Below are positions 42,492-50,332 of a DNA stretch of 64,000 bases, piece after piece. Each line of letters opens with the position of its first letter. Position 1 is the first letter of the stretch. The notes below the pieces were generated by a model. It was given only the letters and a program-made list of their open reading frames with translations. It was not told the origin of the DNA and ran no database searches. Source of the DNA: Lactimicrobium massiliense (GTDB taxonomy: Bacteria > Bacillota_I > Bacilli_A > Erysipelotrichales > Erysipelotrichaceae); assembly GCF_900343155.1 (NCBI RefSeq), contig NZ_OUNG01000001.1:1-64000 (forward strand), in the 5' to 3' direction. The translations under genes were made by a program, and so were the position numbers.

Positions 42492-43273
42492 AGCTCCAGA
42501 TTCCTGTCATACAGAGCGACACCGCCCTTGACGATTTCTTTTTCTGCTGCCTCTGAATACCATACGGTTTCCAGCGGAACATCCTTGCTCAAAGGTGTGG
42601 CAGCAGAAAGAATGCCGTCCGCAATACTCTGATCCTGCTTGTCGGCTTCAATGACAAAGACGAAGCTGACTGTGCCGCCGGCAATCTTCTGTTTCAGCCA
42701 GACACGGCTGATCTCCTTTTTACCGGTGCAGTAGTCATAAACAGCTGTCACCATGCGGGTTGGATAGATCCGAGGCTCACTGTACTGTGCCTTGACAGCA
42801 GGACGTGATGGAGCCGGAGCAACCTTGGTCTGTACACCAGCCAGCATGAGTACCATGTTCTTTGGAATCACGATGTTATCAGCACCTGGATTGACGATCA
42901 GTCCCTGCGCTTTCTGGTCTTTTGCTGACAGCATTCTTGCCAGAGCCGGAATCGTGCTGACAATATGTTTTGGTTCATCTTTTGCAAAGTGAATCAGCTT
43001 GGTCTTTTCAAAATCTGTAAAGACCGGGAAGAATGTCTTGCCGTCCTGCGTATTGAGAAGGAAGAACTTCATCTGGTCAGGACGGACATGTATTCTGCCC
43101 TGGGCATCCTTTGTCTCTTCAAACGTGCATGGTGAAAGCAGTTTTGCCTTTTTCAGCTCTTCACCAAGTCTGGCCTGTTTTTCAGGAGTTGATCCCTGTT
43201 TGAGCAGGCCGATGACTTCTTCCAGGCCTTCATTATGAATCGGACCGGAAATTTTGATATTTTTTTCTGCCAT
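42488..43273 (-). CDS. SseB family protein
   Basis: A 261-residue protein with the SseB N-terminal domain (KFFLLNTQDGKTFFPVFTDFEKTKLI ... GLIVNPGADNIVIPKNMVLML) and an SseB C-terminal-like domain (RIYPTRMVTAVYDYCTGKKEISRVWLKQ). SseB proteins were named for enhanced serine sensitivity, and some contribute to type VII secretion regulation or other roles in Bacillota; the molecular function is not settled. First gene of a pair with the GNAT-pyrophosphatase fusion. Confidence 0.82.
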   Translation of the reverse strand: MAEKNIKISGPIHNEGLEEVIGLLKQGSTPEKQARLGEELKKAKLLSPCTFEETKDAQGRIHVRPDQMKFFLLNTQDGKTFFPVFTDFEKTKLIHFAKDEPKHIVSTIPALARMLSAKDQKAQGLIVNPGADNIVIPKNMVLMLAGVQTKVAPAPSRPAVKAQYSEPRIYPTRMVTAVYDYCTGKKEISRVWLKQKIAGGTVSFVFVIEADKQDQSIADGILSAATPLSKDVPLETVWYSEAAEKEIVKGGVALYDRNLEL

Positions 43274-43353
43274 ATTCTCATTCCCTCTTTTTCACACCTG
43301 ATAAGTATACAAATTTCTTGCTTGATTCTCAATCAATGGACGCAGTGCTGCGT

Positions 43354-43359
43354 TATAAT
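43354..43359 (+). promoter_or_regulatory. TATAAT box 8 bases before the rhomboid ATG
   Basis: A perfect TATAAT (43354-43359) ends only 8 bases before the ATG at 43368, and no Shine-Dalgarno lies between. Transcription starting 6-9 bases downstream would yield a leaderless or nearly leaderless message. The -35 region is poor. Confidence 0.5.
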
Positions 43360-43367
43360 GAGTGCCT

Positions 43368-43925
43368 ATGAAAAAGATTACGTTCAACGCACCGGTCATT
43401 CTGACCTTTACGCTGCTTTCTGCCGGCGCTCTGATTGCCAATACACTGACTAACGGATGGGCAAATGCCTGGATCTTCTCCATCTATCGGACTTCCTTCC
43501 GTGATCCCATGCAGTATGTGCGGCTGTTTACACATGTTCTGGGCCATGCTTCGATCGATCACTATGCCAGCAATATGATCATGTTTCTGCTGGTAGGCCC
43601 GCTGCTCGAGGAAAAATATGGTTCCAGGCGCATCCTGCAGGTGATCCTGGTAGTGGCACTGGTCACCGGACTTGTTCATCTTGCCCTGCCGGACAATACG
43701 GCCCTGCTTGGTGCCAGCGGCATTGACTTTGCTTTCATTCTGATGGCAAGCGTGACCGGCAATAACCGCGGAGGCATTCCGCTGACGATGATCATTGTTG
43801 CTGTGATCTATCTTGGCAGACAGATCTATGCCGGCATTACAGCAAGTGATAACATTTCCCAGCTGACTCATATCATCGGCGGATCAATTGGTGCTCTGTA
43901 TGGGCTTGCCCTGCAGAAGCACTGA
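43368..43925 (+). CDS. Rhomboid family intramembrane protease
   Basis: A 185-residue polytopic membrane protein with the rhomboid layout: HASIDHYASNMIMFLLVGPLLEEKYGS (the conserved His/Asn helix), then the catalytic Ser in LLGASGIDFAFILM (GxSG) and the catalytic His in LTHIIGGSIGALYG. The product cuts membrane-embedded substrates; the target is unknown. The ATG at 43368 is chosen over a GTG at 43362. A TATAAT box lies immediately upstream. Confidence 0.87.
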   Translation: MKKITFNAPVILTFTLLSAGALIANTLTNGWANAWIFSIYRTSFRDPMQYVRLFTHVLGHASIDHYASNMIMFLLVGPLLEEKYGSRRILQVILVVALVTGLVHLALPDNTALLGASGIDFAFILMASVTGNNRGGIPLTMIIVAVIYLGRQIYAGITASDNISQLTHIIGGSIGALYGLALQKH

Positions 43926-43939
43926 GTGTTTCGCTTTTT

Positions 43940-44212
43940 TTATTTCTTGAGTTTATCAAGGATCGGACCGCCTTCAAAGAACTGCCCGTTGTACAGGACG
44001 CGGAACATGATGACACCGCCGAATTTTGTATGATGGAACAGCTTCTTTGTATAAGAAACCAGATCACCATGGCTGCCATCATCTGTCACTTCATACTGCG
44101 CTTCCATATCTGAAATCATTTTGATCAGCGTATAGCGCGGCATGGTCTGGGATGCCAGAAGATCCATCAGTTCTTTTCTCTGCACAGGCATTGCGATATT
44201 CAATACTGCCAT
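43940..44212 (-). CDS. Conserved small protein of unknown function
   Basis: I do not recognise a family. The 90-residue product (MAVLNIAMPVQRKELMDLLA ... FGGVIMFRVLYNGQFFEGGPILDKLKK) is soluble, mixed alpha/beta in appearance and lacks cysteines or a signal peptide. Codon use matches the neighbours and GGGAG precedes the ATG at 44212 by 9 bases, so it looks like a real gene. It is convergent with the rhomboid gene and divergent from htrA. Confidence 0.65.
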   Translation of the reverse strand: MAVLNIAMPVQRKELMDLLASQTMPRYTLIKMISDMEAQYEVTDDGSHGDLVSYTKKLFHHTKFGGVIMFRVLYNGQFFEGGPILDKLKK

Positions 44213-44298
44213 TTTTCTCATCTCCCGGAGTATTCATTGTACAATGAAGATGCACGTGAAGATAGTATACATGCAGTTTTCATAAGCCGTCATGCATC

Positions 44299-44316
44299 GT
44301 TCACATGCCGTTCACA
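44299..44316 (+). promoter_or_regulatory. Direct repeat GTTCACA upstream of htrA
   Basis: GTTCACA occurs at 44299-44305 and 44310-44316, an 11-base period, in the htrA upstream region. Tandem half-sites at one helical turn are typical of OmpR-type response regulators, which commonly control htrA (CssR, CiaR). No regulator gene is nearby. Confidence 0.4.
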
Positions 44317-44358
44317 ATCCGGCTCTATCATAATAAGCGTAATCGGGAGGTATAAAAA

Positions 44359-45582
44359 ATGAGTGAGATGAATGAAAATGAAAATACAAATTCCACTGTG
44401 GATGCAGAATTCACAGAACGTCCAGCCGGTGCAGAGCCTGAGACACCCCGCCATGATAAAAAGCATACAAGAAAGAGCCATCCGGTCGTGACCATTGCCT
44501 TAAGTGCGGTGGTTGGTCTTGGCACTGGTTTTGCCGGTGGATATGCAGCAGTGAAGTCTAACAGCAGCAATGGCACAACCGTTGTTTATAAAGCAGCGCA
44601 AAGCACTGCTGCAACAACCCAGACAAGTGCCAGCACTTCCAGCAGCTCTGATCTGACAACAACTGAGATAGCAGCTAAGGCTTCACCAAGTGTCGTTGAG
44701 ATTCAGGTCAAGGGTACTGCAACAAGTTATGGTATCTTCGGCGGTACATATGAAACAGAAGCGGCTGGTTCCGGTGTGATTATTTCCAGTGACGGCTATA
44801 TCGTTACCAACAACCATGTTGTGGCAGATGGCAATGAATATACAGTTGTGACAAGTGATGGTACATCTTATACTGCTTCTCTTGTCGGTACGGACGAAAA
44901 GAGTGATATTGCCGTATTGAAGATTGAGGCAACCGGACTTAGCGCTGCGACGATTGGTGATTCTGATACGATTCAGGTTGGCGATAAGGCCGTTGTCATC
45001 GGCAATCCGCTTGGTACACTGGGCGGCACCGTGACCGATGGCATCATTTCTGCCACGAACCGTGAAATGGTCATCAATAATGAATCCATGAATCTGATTC
45101 AGACAAATGCAGCAATCAACTCGGGCAACTCCGGCGGCGGTCTGTTTGACGGCCAGGGCAATCTGATCGGCATCGTCAATGCCAAGGATTCCGGCACAAC
45201 TTCTTCCGGTACTGTCATTGAAGGACTTGGCTTTGCCATTCCGATCAATGATGCCATGAATGTCGCCCAGCAGCTGATGGAAAACGGCAAGGTGACTGAC
45301 CGGGCAACCCTGGGTGTCTATGTCAAGGAGCTGTCTCAGGATACCGGGAATTACAAGGCTGGCCTGTATGTCAGTGATGTCGTATCCGGCGGCCCTGCTG
45401 AACAGGCAGGCATCAAAGCATATGACCGGATCGTTTCTGTGGATGGCACTGAGATTTCCAGCTACTCTGATCTGAGTGCAATCCTGAACAAGAAGCGTGT
45501 TGGTGATAGCGTTGAAGTTGTCATTGAAAGAGATGGCTCACAGAAGACGGTTACCGTGACTCTTGGTGCCAGCGGCGACTAA
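44359..45582 (+). CDS. htrA: HtrA-type serine protease
   Basis: Membrane-anchored, surface-exposed DegP/HtrA quality-control protease, 407 residues. A charged cytoplasmic tail (1-40) is followed by one membrane helix (about 43-66), a Ser/Thr-rich linker (70-102), the trypsin-like domain with His in VTNNHVV, Asp in KSDIAVLKI and Ser in INSGNSGGGLF, and a PDZ domain (about 310-400, with KAGLYVSDVVSGGPAEQAGIKAYD). GGGAGGTATAAAAA precedes the ATG. Monocistronic. Confidence 0.94.
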   Translation: MSEMNENENTNSTVDAEFTERPAGAEPETPRHDKKHTRKSHPVVTIALSAVVGLGTGFAGGYAAVKSNSSNGTTVVYKAAQSTAATTQTSASTSSSSDLTTTEIAAKASPSVVEIQVKGTATSYGIFGGTYETEAAGSGVIISSDGYIVTNNHVVADGNEYTVVTSDGTSYTASLVGTDEKSDIAVLKIEATGLSAATIGDSDTIQVGDKAVVIGNPLGTLGGTVTDGIISATNREMVINNESMNLIQTNAAINSGNSGGGLFDGQGNLIGIVNAKDSGTTSSGTVIEGLGFAIPINDAMNVAQQLMENGKVTDRATLGVYVKELSQDTGNYKAGLYVSDVVSGGPAEQAGIKAYDRIVSVDGTEISSYSDLSAILNKKRVGDSVEVVIERDGSQKTVTVTLGASGD

Positions 45583-45604
45583 GTCATCAAAGCCAGATAA
45601 CAAT

Positions 45605-45642
45605 CTGAAAAGATGATGCGCATCTGTGCATCATCTTTTCTT
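45605..45642. terminator. Bidirectional terminator between htrA and the DUF1667 gene
   Basis: GATGATGC pairs with GCATCATC around 8 bases and is flanked by A-rich and T-rich runs on both sides, so it can stop convergent transcription from either gene. Confidence 0.8.
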
Positions 45643-45653
45643 GTGGTAACGGA

Positions 45654-46019
45654 TTATGCGCGTTCAAGCGAGCGGGAAGCGACCAGGGCAACACCGGTGC
45701 CGGCCAGATCTTTCAGGATCACCTGTCCTTCTTTGACAGGTGCTGTCACTTTCGCAGTACGTACTTCATCCATGGCTTCTTTCATCAGATCCAATGGAAT
45801 TTCTGATGCGGAGATAACCGGGCATACCCGGTGAATGCCCCCTTCTGCACGTACTGTTGTAGTCAGAATGCGCATCGGCCGGATACATTCCTGTCTGGCA
45901 TAGGCATCTCCCTTGGGGCAGGAATTGCCAGCCACAGAAAGGACTTTGCCTTCTTCCATCTGTACGTGGATCCGGCAGCCCCGCGGGCAGCATACGCAAA
46001 CAAGTTCTCTGTCTTCCAT
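45654..46019 (-). CDS. DUF1667 protein of the glycerol-3-phosphate operon
   Basis: A 121-residue protein of family DUF1667, which regularly follows two FAD oxidoreductase genes in anaerobic Bacillota glp operons. Five Cys near the N-terminus (CVCCPRGC, CPKGDAY) and one in HRVCPVIS suggest a metal or Fe-S site. ATG at 46019 overlaps the upstream stop by ATGA. It probably acts as a small subunit or electron-transfer partner of the oxidoreductases, by context. Confidence 0.85.
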   Translation of the reverse strand: MEDRELVCVCCPRGCRIHVQMEEGKVLSVAGNSCPKGDAYARQECIRPMRILTTTVRAEGGIHRVCPVISASEIPLDLMKEAMDEVRTAKVTAPVKEGQVILKDLAGTGVALVASRSLERA

Positions 46020-47272
46020 CACTGATCCTCCTTTACGCTGAATACCAGATTGCCATCCAGACCGGCAAGCTCTTTGCCGGTGATGACCATACGCTCCATT
46101 TCAGAAGGCATCAGTTTGTGCTTCTGCATATGGCGCAGCACCTTATCACCGCAGCGTACTTCCAGGGTGCCTGTTTCCATCGGCTTTCTGACCCGGAAGA
46201 AGAATTCAACGTTGTCATTGATATCACAATGCACGCGTGCCGGCACTACATAGCCGATGCCATCACCCGGTTCTGTTTGATATTCTGTACCCGTTGGTGC
46301 CTGCTGTTTCAGATAGCGGACAGCACCTAGCGCAGCACGTTTTGCCTGCAGAGAAACATAGTCAACAAGATCATGGACATGCAGACCATTGCCGCAGGCA
46401 AAGATGCCAGGCACACTGGTCATGTATGTATCATCCACAACCGGTCCCTTTATGCGTGGATCCATCCTGATCCCGGCTTTTTCAGCCAGATGATTCTCGG
46501 GAATCAGACCGACGGACAGCAGCAGTGTATCTACATCGAAATACTGCTGGGTGCCCGGGATGGGCTGACGGTGGTCATCGACCCGTGACAGCTCAATTTT
46601 CTCAAGTCTGTCTCTGCCATAGACACGAGTAACTGTATGGGAAAGATACAGCGGAATATTGAAGTCTTCCAGGCACTGTTTCATATTACGGGGAAGTCCG
46701 TTGGAGTATGGCATGATTTCTGCAACACCATAGACCTTTGCGCCTTCCAGTGTCATTCTTCTTGCCATGATCAGGCCGATATCGCCAGATCCCAGGATGA
46801 AGACTTTTTTGCCTACAAGGTAACCGTCAATGTTGAGATAGCGCTGTGCCTGTCCGGCTGTATAGATGCCGGCAGGTCTTGTGCCCATGATATTGACGCC
46901 GCCGCGCGGTCTTTCATAGCAGCCGACTGCCAGGATGATGGCATCCGCCTGTACCGTGACATAGCCTTCTTCTGCATTGACGTATTCGATGGTACGGTCC
47001 GGGTGCAGTGCGGTCACCATCGTGTTGAGCTTGAAGGGAACATTCAGCTTCTTTGCCATGTTTACATACCGTTCCGCATAGGCAGGACCGGAGAGCTGTT
47101 CATGGAATGTCTGCAGACCGAAGCCATTATGGATGCATTGTTCCAAAATGCCGCCTGGTTCACTGTCCTTTTCAATGACGACAATATCTTCGATGCCGTT
47201 TTCCTTCAACGTTACTGCAGCGGAAAGGCCGGCACTGCCTCCGCCGATGATTACAGCCTGATATTTCCTCAT
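46019..47272 (-). CDS. FAD/NAD(P)-dependent oxidoreductase, glp operon
   Basis: A 417-residue pyridine nucleotide-disulfide oxidoreductase-like flavoprotein. The N-terminal Rossmann motif is AVIIGGGSAGLSAAV, the NAD(P) motif is VFILGSGDIGLIMARR and the second FAD motif is VPGIFACGNGLHVHDLVD. It lacks an obvious redox CxxC pair. In related operons it is the second flavoprotein next to GlpA and DUF1667, thought to pass electrons from glycerol-3-phosphate to NAD or another acceptor. One-base overlap with the upstream gene. Confidence 0.88.
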   Translation of the reverse strand: MRKYQAVIIGGGSAGLSAAVTLKENGIEDIVVIEKDSEPGGILEQCIHNGFGLQTFHEQLSGPAYAERYVNMAKKLNVPFKLNTMVTALHPDRTIEYVNAEEGYVTVQADAIILAVGCYERPRGGVNIMGTRPAGIYTAGQAQRYLNIDGYLVGKKVFILGSGDIGLIMARRMTLEGAKVYGVAEIMPYSNGLPRNMKQCLEDFNIPLYLSHTVTRVYGRDRLEKIELSRVDDHRQPIPGTQQYFDVDTLLLSVGLIPENHLAEKAGIRMDPRIKGPVVDDTYMTSVPGIFACGNGLHVHDLVDYVSLQAKRAALGAVRYLKQQAPTGTEYQTEPGDGIGYVVPARVHCDINDNVEFFFRVRKPMETGTLEVRCGDKVLRHMQKHKLMPSEMERMVITGKELAGLDGNLVFSVKEDQ

Positions 47273-48699
47273 TATCGGTTCTCACTTTCCAGGATTTTTG
47301 ACTTTTCGCCATCCAGAACAACTTCCAGTGGTGATTCTTTCAGCTCGCGGGCAAGAATTTCTACAACGCGTGGTTCACAGAAACCGCCCTGGCATTTGCC
47401 CATACCCGGACGTACTCTCTTCTTGACGCCTTTGACGCTGCGTGCACCGCACACAGCATGGATGCAGTCAGCAATCTCACCTTCGGAGATCTGCTCGCAG
47501 CGGCAGATGATGCGGCCATAGGCAGGATTCTTTGCAATGGCTTCATTGCGCTGCTCTGGTGTCAGTTCTGCCATCACCAGCGGCCGTTTCCTTGTCATCA
47601 CGGCATCGGGATTCTTTTCAAGAGACAGATGTTTTTCAACAAAATTGGAAATCACATATTCAGCAACAGCTGGTGCACTGGCAAGGCCCGGTGATTCAAT
47701 AGATGCCACATCCACAAAACCCGGGGCATCTTCATATTCCTGAATGACAAAGTCCTTGCTTGAAGAGCTTGGACGCAGACCTGCAAATGTGCGGATGGCA
47801 TGCTGGAATGGCACATTCTTCATTGTCTTATTGATCTCTGTGCGGACATAATCCAATCCCTGCACAGTATTCTCATTGTCATCAGGGTCATCGCAATAGT
47901 CACTGTTCGGTCCCAGCAGTACATTGCCATATACAGTTGGCACTGCCAGAACGCCCTTGCCCTTTTTGCCAGGCACCGGGAAGATCACATGGTGGACAAA
48001 GTTCGTATCCTGATCCAGGACATAGTATTCACCGCGTCTTGGTGTGATATGATACGGAACCTTGCCGGATACCATGCGTGCAATGGTATCGGCATGCGTG
48101 CCGCTGCAGTTAATGACCATCTTTGCATCAAAGCTGCCCTGGTTTGTTTCTATGGTAAAGAAGCCATCCTTCTTTTCGATGTTCCGTACTTCTGTATCCA
48201 GCTTCAGTTCTGTGCCGTTGCCAATGGATGCCTGCATGGCCGCAATGGCAACTTCCCATGGATAAATGACAGCTGTTGTCGGAAAGCTGAGCACCTTGGT
48301 GACAGCATCAGAGAGATTTGGTTCTTCTGTTCTTGCCTGTTCACCGCTTAGGAACGCATGTGTGATGCCGCGCCGCTCTGCCCGGTCGGCAAGCACATCC
48401 AGCTTTTCTTCTTCCTCTGGTCCCACAGCCGCAATATAGGCTCCGACAACTTTGCGCACACAGCCTAGTTCTTTCGTCAGTTGCTCATACATTCTGGCAC
48501 CCTGCACATTGAGTTTTGCCTTCAGGGTACCGTCTTCCGGATCGTATCCGGTGTGTACAATGGCAGAGTTTGCCATGGTTGCACCATCCGCGATATCGTG
48601 GCAGCGTTCCACTGTCAATACATTCAGTTTGTACTGGCTCAGACGGTATGACAGCAAAGATCCCGTAATGCCAGCGCCAATCACAATGACATCGTACAT
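47272..48699 (-). CDS. glpA: Glycerol-3-phosphate dehydrogenase-type FAD oxidoreductase
   Basis: A 475-residue DAO-family flavoprotein with a C-terminal BFD-like [2Fe-2S] domain, the layout of anaerobic GlpA. The FAD motif is VIVIGAGITGSLLSYRLS; the BFD-like part shows CRCEQISEGEIADCI and GMGKCQGGFCEPRV, giving a C-x-C ... C-x4-C cluster pattern. The likely reaction is oxidation of glycerol-3-phosphate to dihydroxyacetone phosphate. It heads the three-gene operon, whose promoter overlaps a cre site. Confidence 0.85.
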   Translation of the reverse strand: MYDVIVIGAGITGSLLSYRLSQYKLNVLTVERCHDIADGATMANSAIVHTGYDPEDGTLKAKLNVQGARMYEQLTKELGCVRKVVGAYIAAVGPEEEEKLDVLADRAERRGITHAFLSGEQARTEEPNLSDAVTKVLSFPTTAVIYPWEVAIAAMQASIGNGTELKLDTEVRNIEKKDGFFTIETNQGSFDAKMVINCSGTHADTIARMVSGKVPYHITPRRGEYYVLDQDTNFVHHVIFPVPGKKGKGVLAVPTVYGNVLLGPNSDYCDDPDDNENTVQGLDYVRTEINKTMKNVPFQHAIRTFAGLRPSSSSKDFVIQEYEDAPGFVDVASIESPGLASAPAVAEYVISNFVEKHLSLEKNPDAVMTRKRPLVMAELTPEQRNEAIAKNPAYGRIICRCEQISEGEIADCIHAVCGARSVKGVKKRVRPGMGKCQGGFCEPRVVEILARELKESPLEVVLDGEKSKILESENR

Positions 48700-48734
48700 A
48701 ATGATTCCGTCCTTTCAAATTCTCTCTGCGTATT

Positions 48735-48763
48735 ATTATAAGAAGTTCCAGTCGCCTTTGAAA
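48735..48763 (-). promoter_or_regulatory. Promoter of the glpA operon
   Basis: On the minus strand TTTCAA (48763-48758) and a perfect TATAAT (48740-48735) are 17 bases apart, 36 bases before the glpA ATG. Confidence 0.7.
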
Positions 48764-48772
48764 GTGCTTACA
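48759..48772. promoter_or_regulatory. Candidate CcpA cre site
   Basis: TGAAAGTGCTTACA matches the cre consensus TGWAANCGNTNWCA at every defined position except C7, which is T. It overlaps the -35 of the glpA promoter, where CcpA binding would block transcription when preferred sugars are present. Confidence 0.65.
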
Positions 48773-48805
48773 TTGAAACAGATTTAGTCAATTCTGCCAG
48801 AATGA

Positions 48806-48833
48806 CAAAAGCAGTGCTGCTCTCAGCACTGCT
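48806..48833 (-). terminator. Terminator overlapping the end of tetR-type gene
   Basis: On the minus strand AGCAGTGCTG pairs with CAGCACTGCT around AGAG, followed by TTTTG. The 5-prime arm encodes the last codons of the regulator. Confidence 0.7.
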
Positions 48834-49386
48834 GTCTGTTTTTAACAAATGTCGAGATCGCTGGTGTGAAGCCATCCCTTGCCAGTATTTCAATTTTTGC
48901 AACAATTTCATCCGGATTGCGCCGCATGCCATCCTTCACCCATGACAGAAGCATCCCGATCAATGCATGTTTATAGAAGTCTGCAACAAGCTTCTTGTCC
49001 TCTTCTTTCAGCAGCAGCCCGGCTGAAGTGGCATTGATTGCATTGATAATCAGATTTTCCATGATGCTGTACAGGAAATCCTCAATGTGTTCCCGCGAGA
49101 TCGAGCGGAATGTCTGCTCGACAAAATCTTTCTGGTTCTGTACGGCATGGAACAATTTTGCCAGGCCTGTCTGCCATGTCTCAATCGTATTATCATTTCC
49201 GATTGCCCGCATGGTTTCCCGGTAGTAAATATCCTCAATGAGTTCATAGATATCATGATAGTGGTAATAAAATGTCTGCCGGTTGATGCCAACAGCAGTG
49301 GTCAGATCAGAAATTGTAATTCTGGAAAGCGGCTTCTCCTTCATTTTTGCACGGAGGGCTTCCGCAAGCTTCTCCTTTGTGTCCAT
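48823..49386 (-). CDS. TetR family regulator, DhaS-like
   Basis: A 187-residue TetR-type DNA-binding protein. The helix-turn-helix is ISDLTTAVGINRQTFYYHYHDIYEL (residues 24-48), and the C-terminal domain has the LLKEEDKKLVADFYKHALIGMLLSWVKDGMRRNP pattern of the TetR_C group that includes the dihydroxyacetone kinase activator DhaS. It sits directly upstream of the glpA operon on the same strand, so control of glycerol or dihydroxyacetone use is plausible. A palindromic candidate operator lies upstream of its start. Confidence 0.85.
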   Translation of the reverse strand: MDTKEKLAEALRAKMKEKPLSRITISDLTTAVGINRQTFYYHYHDIYELIEDIYYRETMRAIGNDNTIETWQTGLAKLFHAVQNQKDFVEQTFRSISREHIEDFLYSIMENLIINAINATSAGLLLKEEDKKLVADFYKHALIGMLLSWVKDGMRRNPDEIVAKIEILARDGFTPAISTFVKNRQQC

Positions 49387-49439
49387 ATCAGTTCTTCTCT
49401 CTGTCTTTTACCTGTATTTTAGCAGAATATTCTCTGAGC

Positions 49440-49467
49440 GGAAACGAATCGTCAACAGTTCGTTTCC
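49440..49467. promoter_or_regulatory. Palindromic candidate operator upstream of the TetR gene
   Basis: GGAAACGAA (49440-49448) and TTCGTTTCC (49459-49467) form a perfect 9-bp inverted repeat with a 10-base spacer, between the TetR gene and efp. The position suits autoregulation of the TetR gene. Confidence 0.55.
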
Positions 49468-49483
49468 CAATGTTGAGTAAGGA

Positions 49484-49512
49484 TTGACAATATTGCCGGA
49501 TTTGAAGAAAAT
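49484..49512 (+). promoter_or_regulatory. efp promoter
   Basis: A consensus TTGACA (49484-49489) is followed after 17 bases by GAAAAT (49507-49512), 28 bases before the efp ATG. Confidence 0.5.
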
Positions 49513-49540
49513 ATGAACGATATCAAAGGAGCGTGAAATC

Positions 49541-50098
49541 ATGATTCAGTCAACAGAAATCAAACCAGGTCAGTGTTTTGTCTGGGATGGAGAACTTTAC
49601 CAGGCAATTACGGTTGACCGTAATAAAACAGCCATGGCAAAAATGAAGGTTGCCATCAAGGTCAGAAGTCCAAAGACAGGTGTTGTCAAGGAGCTTGGCC
49701 TGCTTGGTTCCGACCGTGTCGAAGAAGCTAATATCGACAAGCGTGAGATGCAGTATCTGTATGATGCCGGTGAAACACTGTGCTTCATGGATACAGAAAC
49801 ATACGAGCAGATTGAGATTCCGAGCGACCGTCTGACATGGGAGAAGCAGTTCCTGACAGAGAGCATGATGGTCAAGGTTGAATTCTACAATGGTGAGATC
49901 CTTGGCATTGAGCTGCCTGACAAGGTCAACCTGAAAGTTGCCGAAGCCGAAGCTGCTGTCAAAGGCAATACAGCAACAGCTGCCCAGAAGAATGCTACTC
50001 TGGAAACAGGTCTGGTGATCAAAGTTCCGCTGTTCATCAACACTGGTGATACTGTGGAAGTTTCCACTGCTGATGGTAAGTACTGCGGCCGTGCATGA
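49541..50098 (+). CDS. efp: Elongation factor P with atypical tip loop
   Basis: A 185-residue protein with all three EF-P domains (KOW-like N-terminus, central OB with EQIEIPSDRLTWEKQFL, C-terminal OB with GLVIKVPLFINTGDTVEVSTADGKYCGRA), which relieves ribosome stalling at polyproline. The domain I tip loop, usually PGKG with a modified Lys, here reads DRNKTAMAK; a Lys is kept at the equivalent place but the flanking Pro and Gly are gone. It may be an EF-P subclass without the usual Lys modification, or a paralogue. AAAGGAG precedes the ATG. Confidence 0.88.
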   Translation: MIQSTEIKPGQCFVWDGELYQAITVDRNKTAMAKMKVAIKVRSPKTGVVKELGLLGSDRVEEANIDKREMQYLYDAGETLCFMDTETYEQIEIPSDRLTWEKQFLTESMMVKVEFYNGEILGIELPDKVNLKVAEAEAAVKGNTATAAQKNATLETGLVIKVPLFINTGDTVEVSTADGKYCGRA

Positions 50099-50122
50099 GC
50101 ATCCCAAGCGGATGCTTTTTTT
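50098..50122 (+). terminator. Terminator of efp
   Basis: AGCATCC pairs with GGATGCT around 5 bases and is followed by TTTTTTT; it begins in the stop codon. Confidence 0.85.
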
Positions 50123-50145
50123 CTGGGTGCAGGCATATAGCGAAA

Positions 50146-50171
50146 GAAAAAAGCCACTCAGACGAGTGACT
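50146..50171 (-). terminator. Terminator of tRNA-Ser
   Basis: On the minus strand AGTCACTC pairs with GAGTGGCT (one G-U) around GTCT, followed by TTTTTTC. Confidence 0.75.
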
Positions 50172-50177
50172 TTTTCA

Positions 50178-50268
50178 TGGCGCAGGAACAGGGATTTGAA
50201 CCCTGGCACCGTGTTACCGATCTACAAGCTTTCCAAGCCTGCCCCTTCAACCACTTGGGTATTCCTGC
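50178..50268 (-). tRNA. tRNA-Ser (GGA)
   Basis: A 91-nt class II tRNA. On the minus strand the acceptor GCAGGAA pairs with TTCCTGC, discriminator G and encoded CCA follow, the anticodon stem CAGGC/GCTTG closes the loop TTGGAAA with anticodon GGA, there is a long variable arm (GATCGGTAACACGGT region) and a T-loop GGTTCAAATCC. It reads UCC/UCU serine codons. A TATCAT box lies upstream, in the gap to the Sel1 gene. Confidence 0.97.
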
Positions 50269-50332
50269 ATGTGGTCTCATTAATGACGCTTGTTAATGAT
50301 ACCATAGTTTTTAGAAAAGGAAAGAGAAGATT

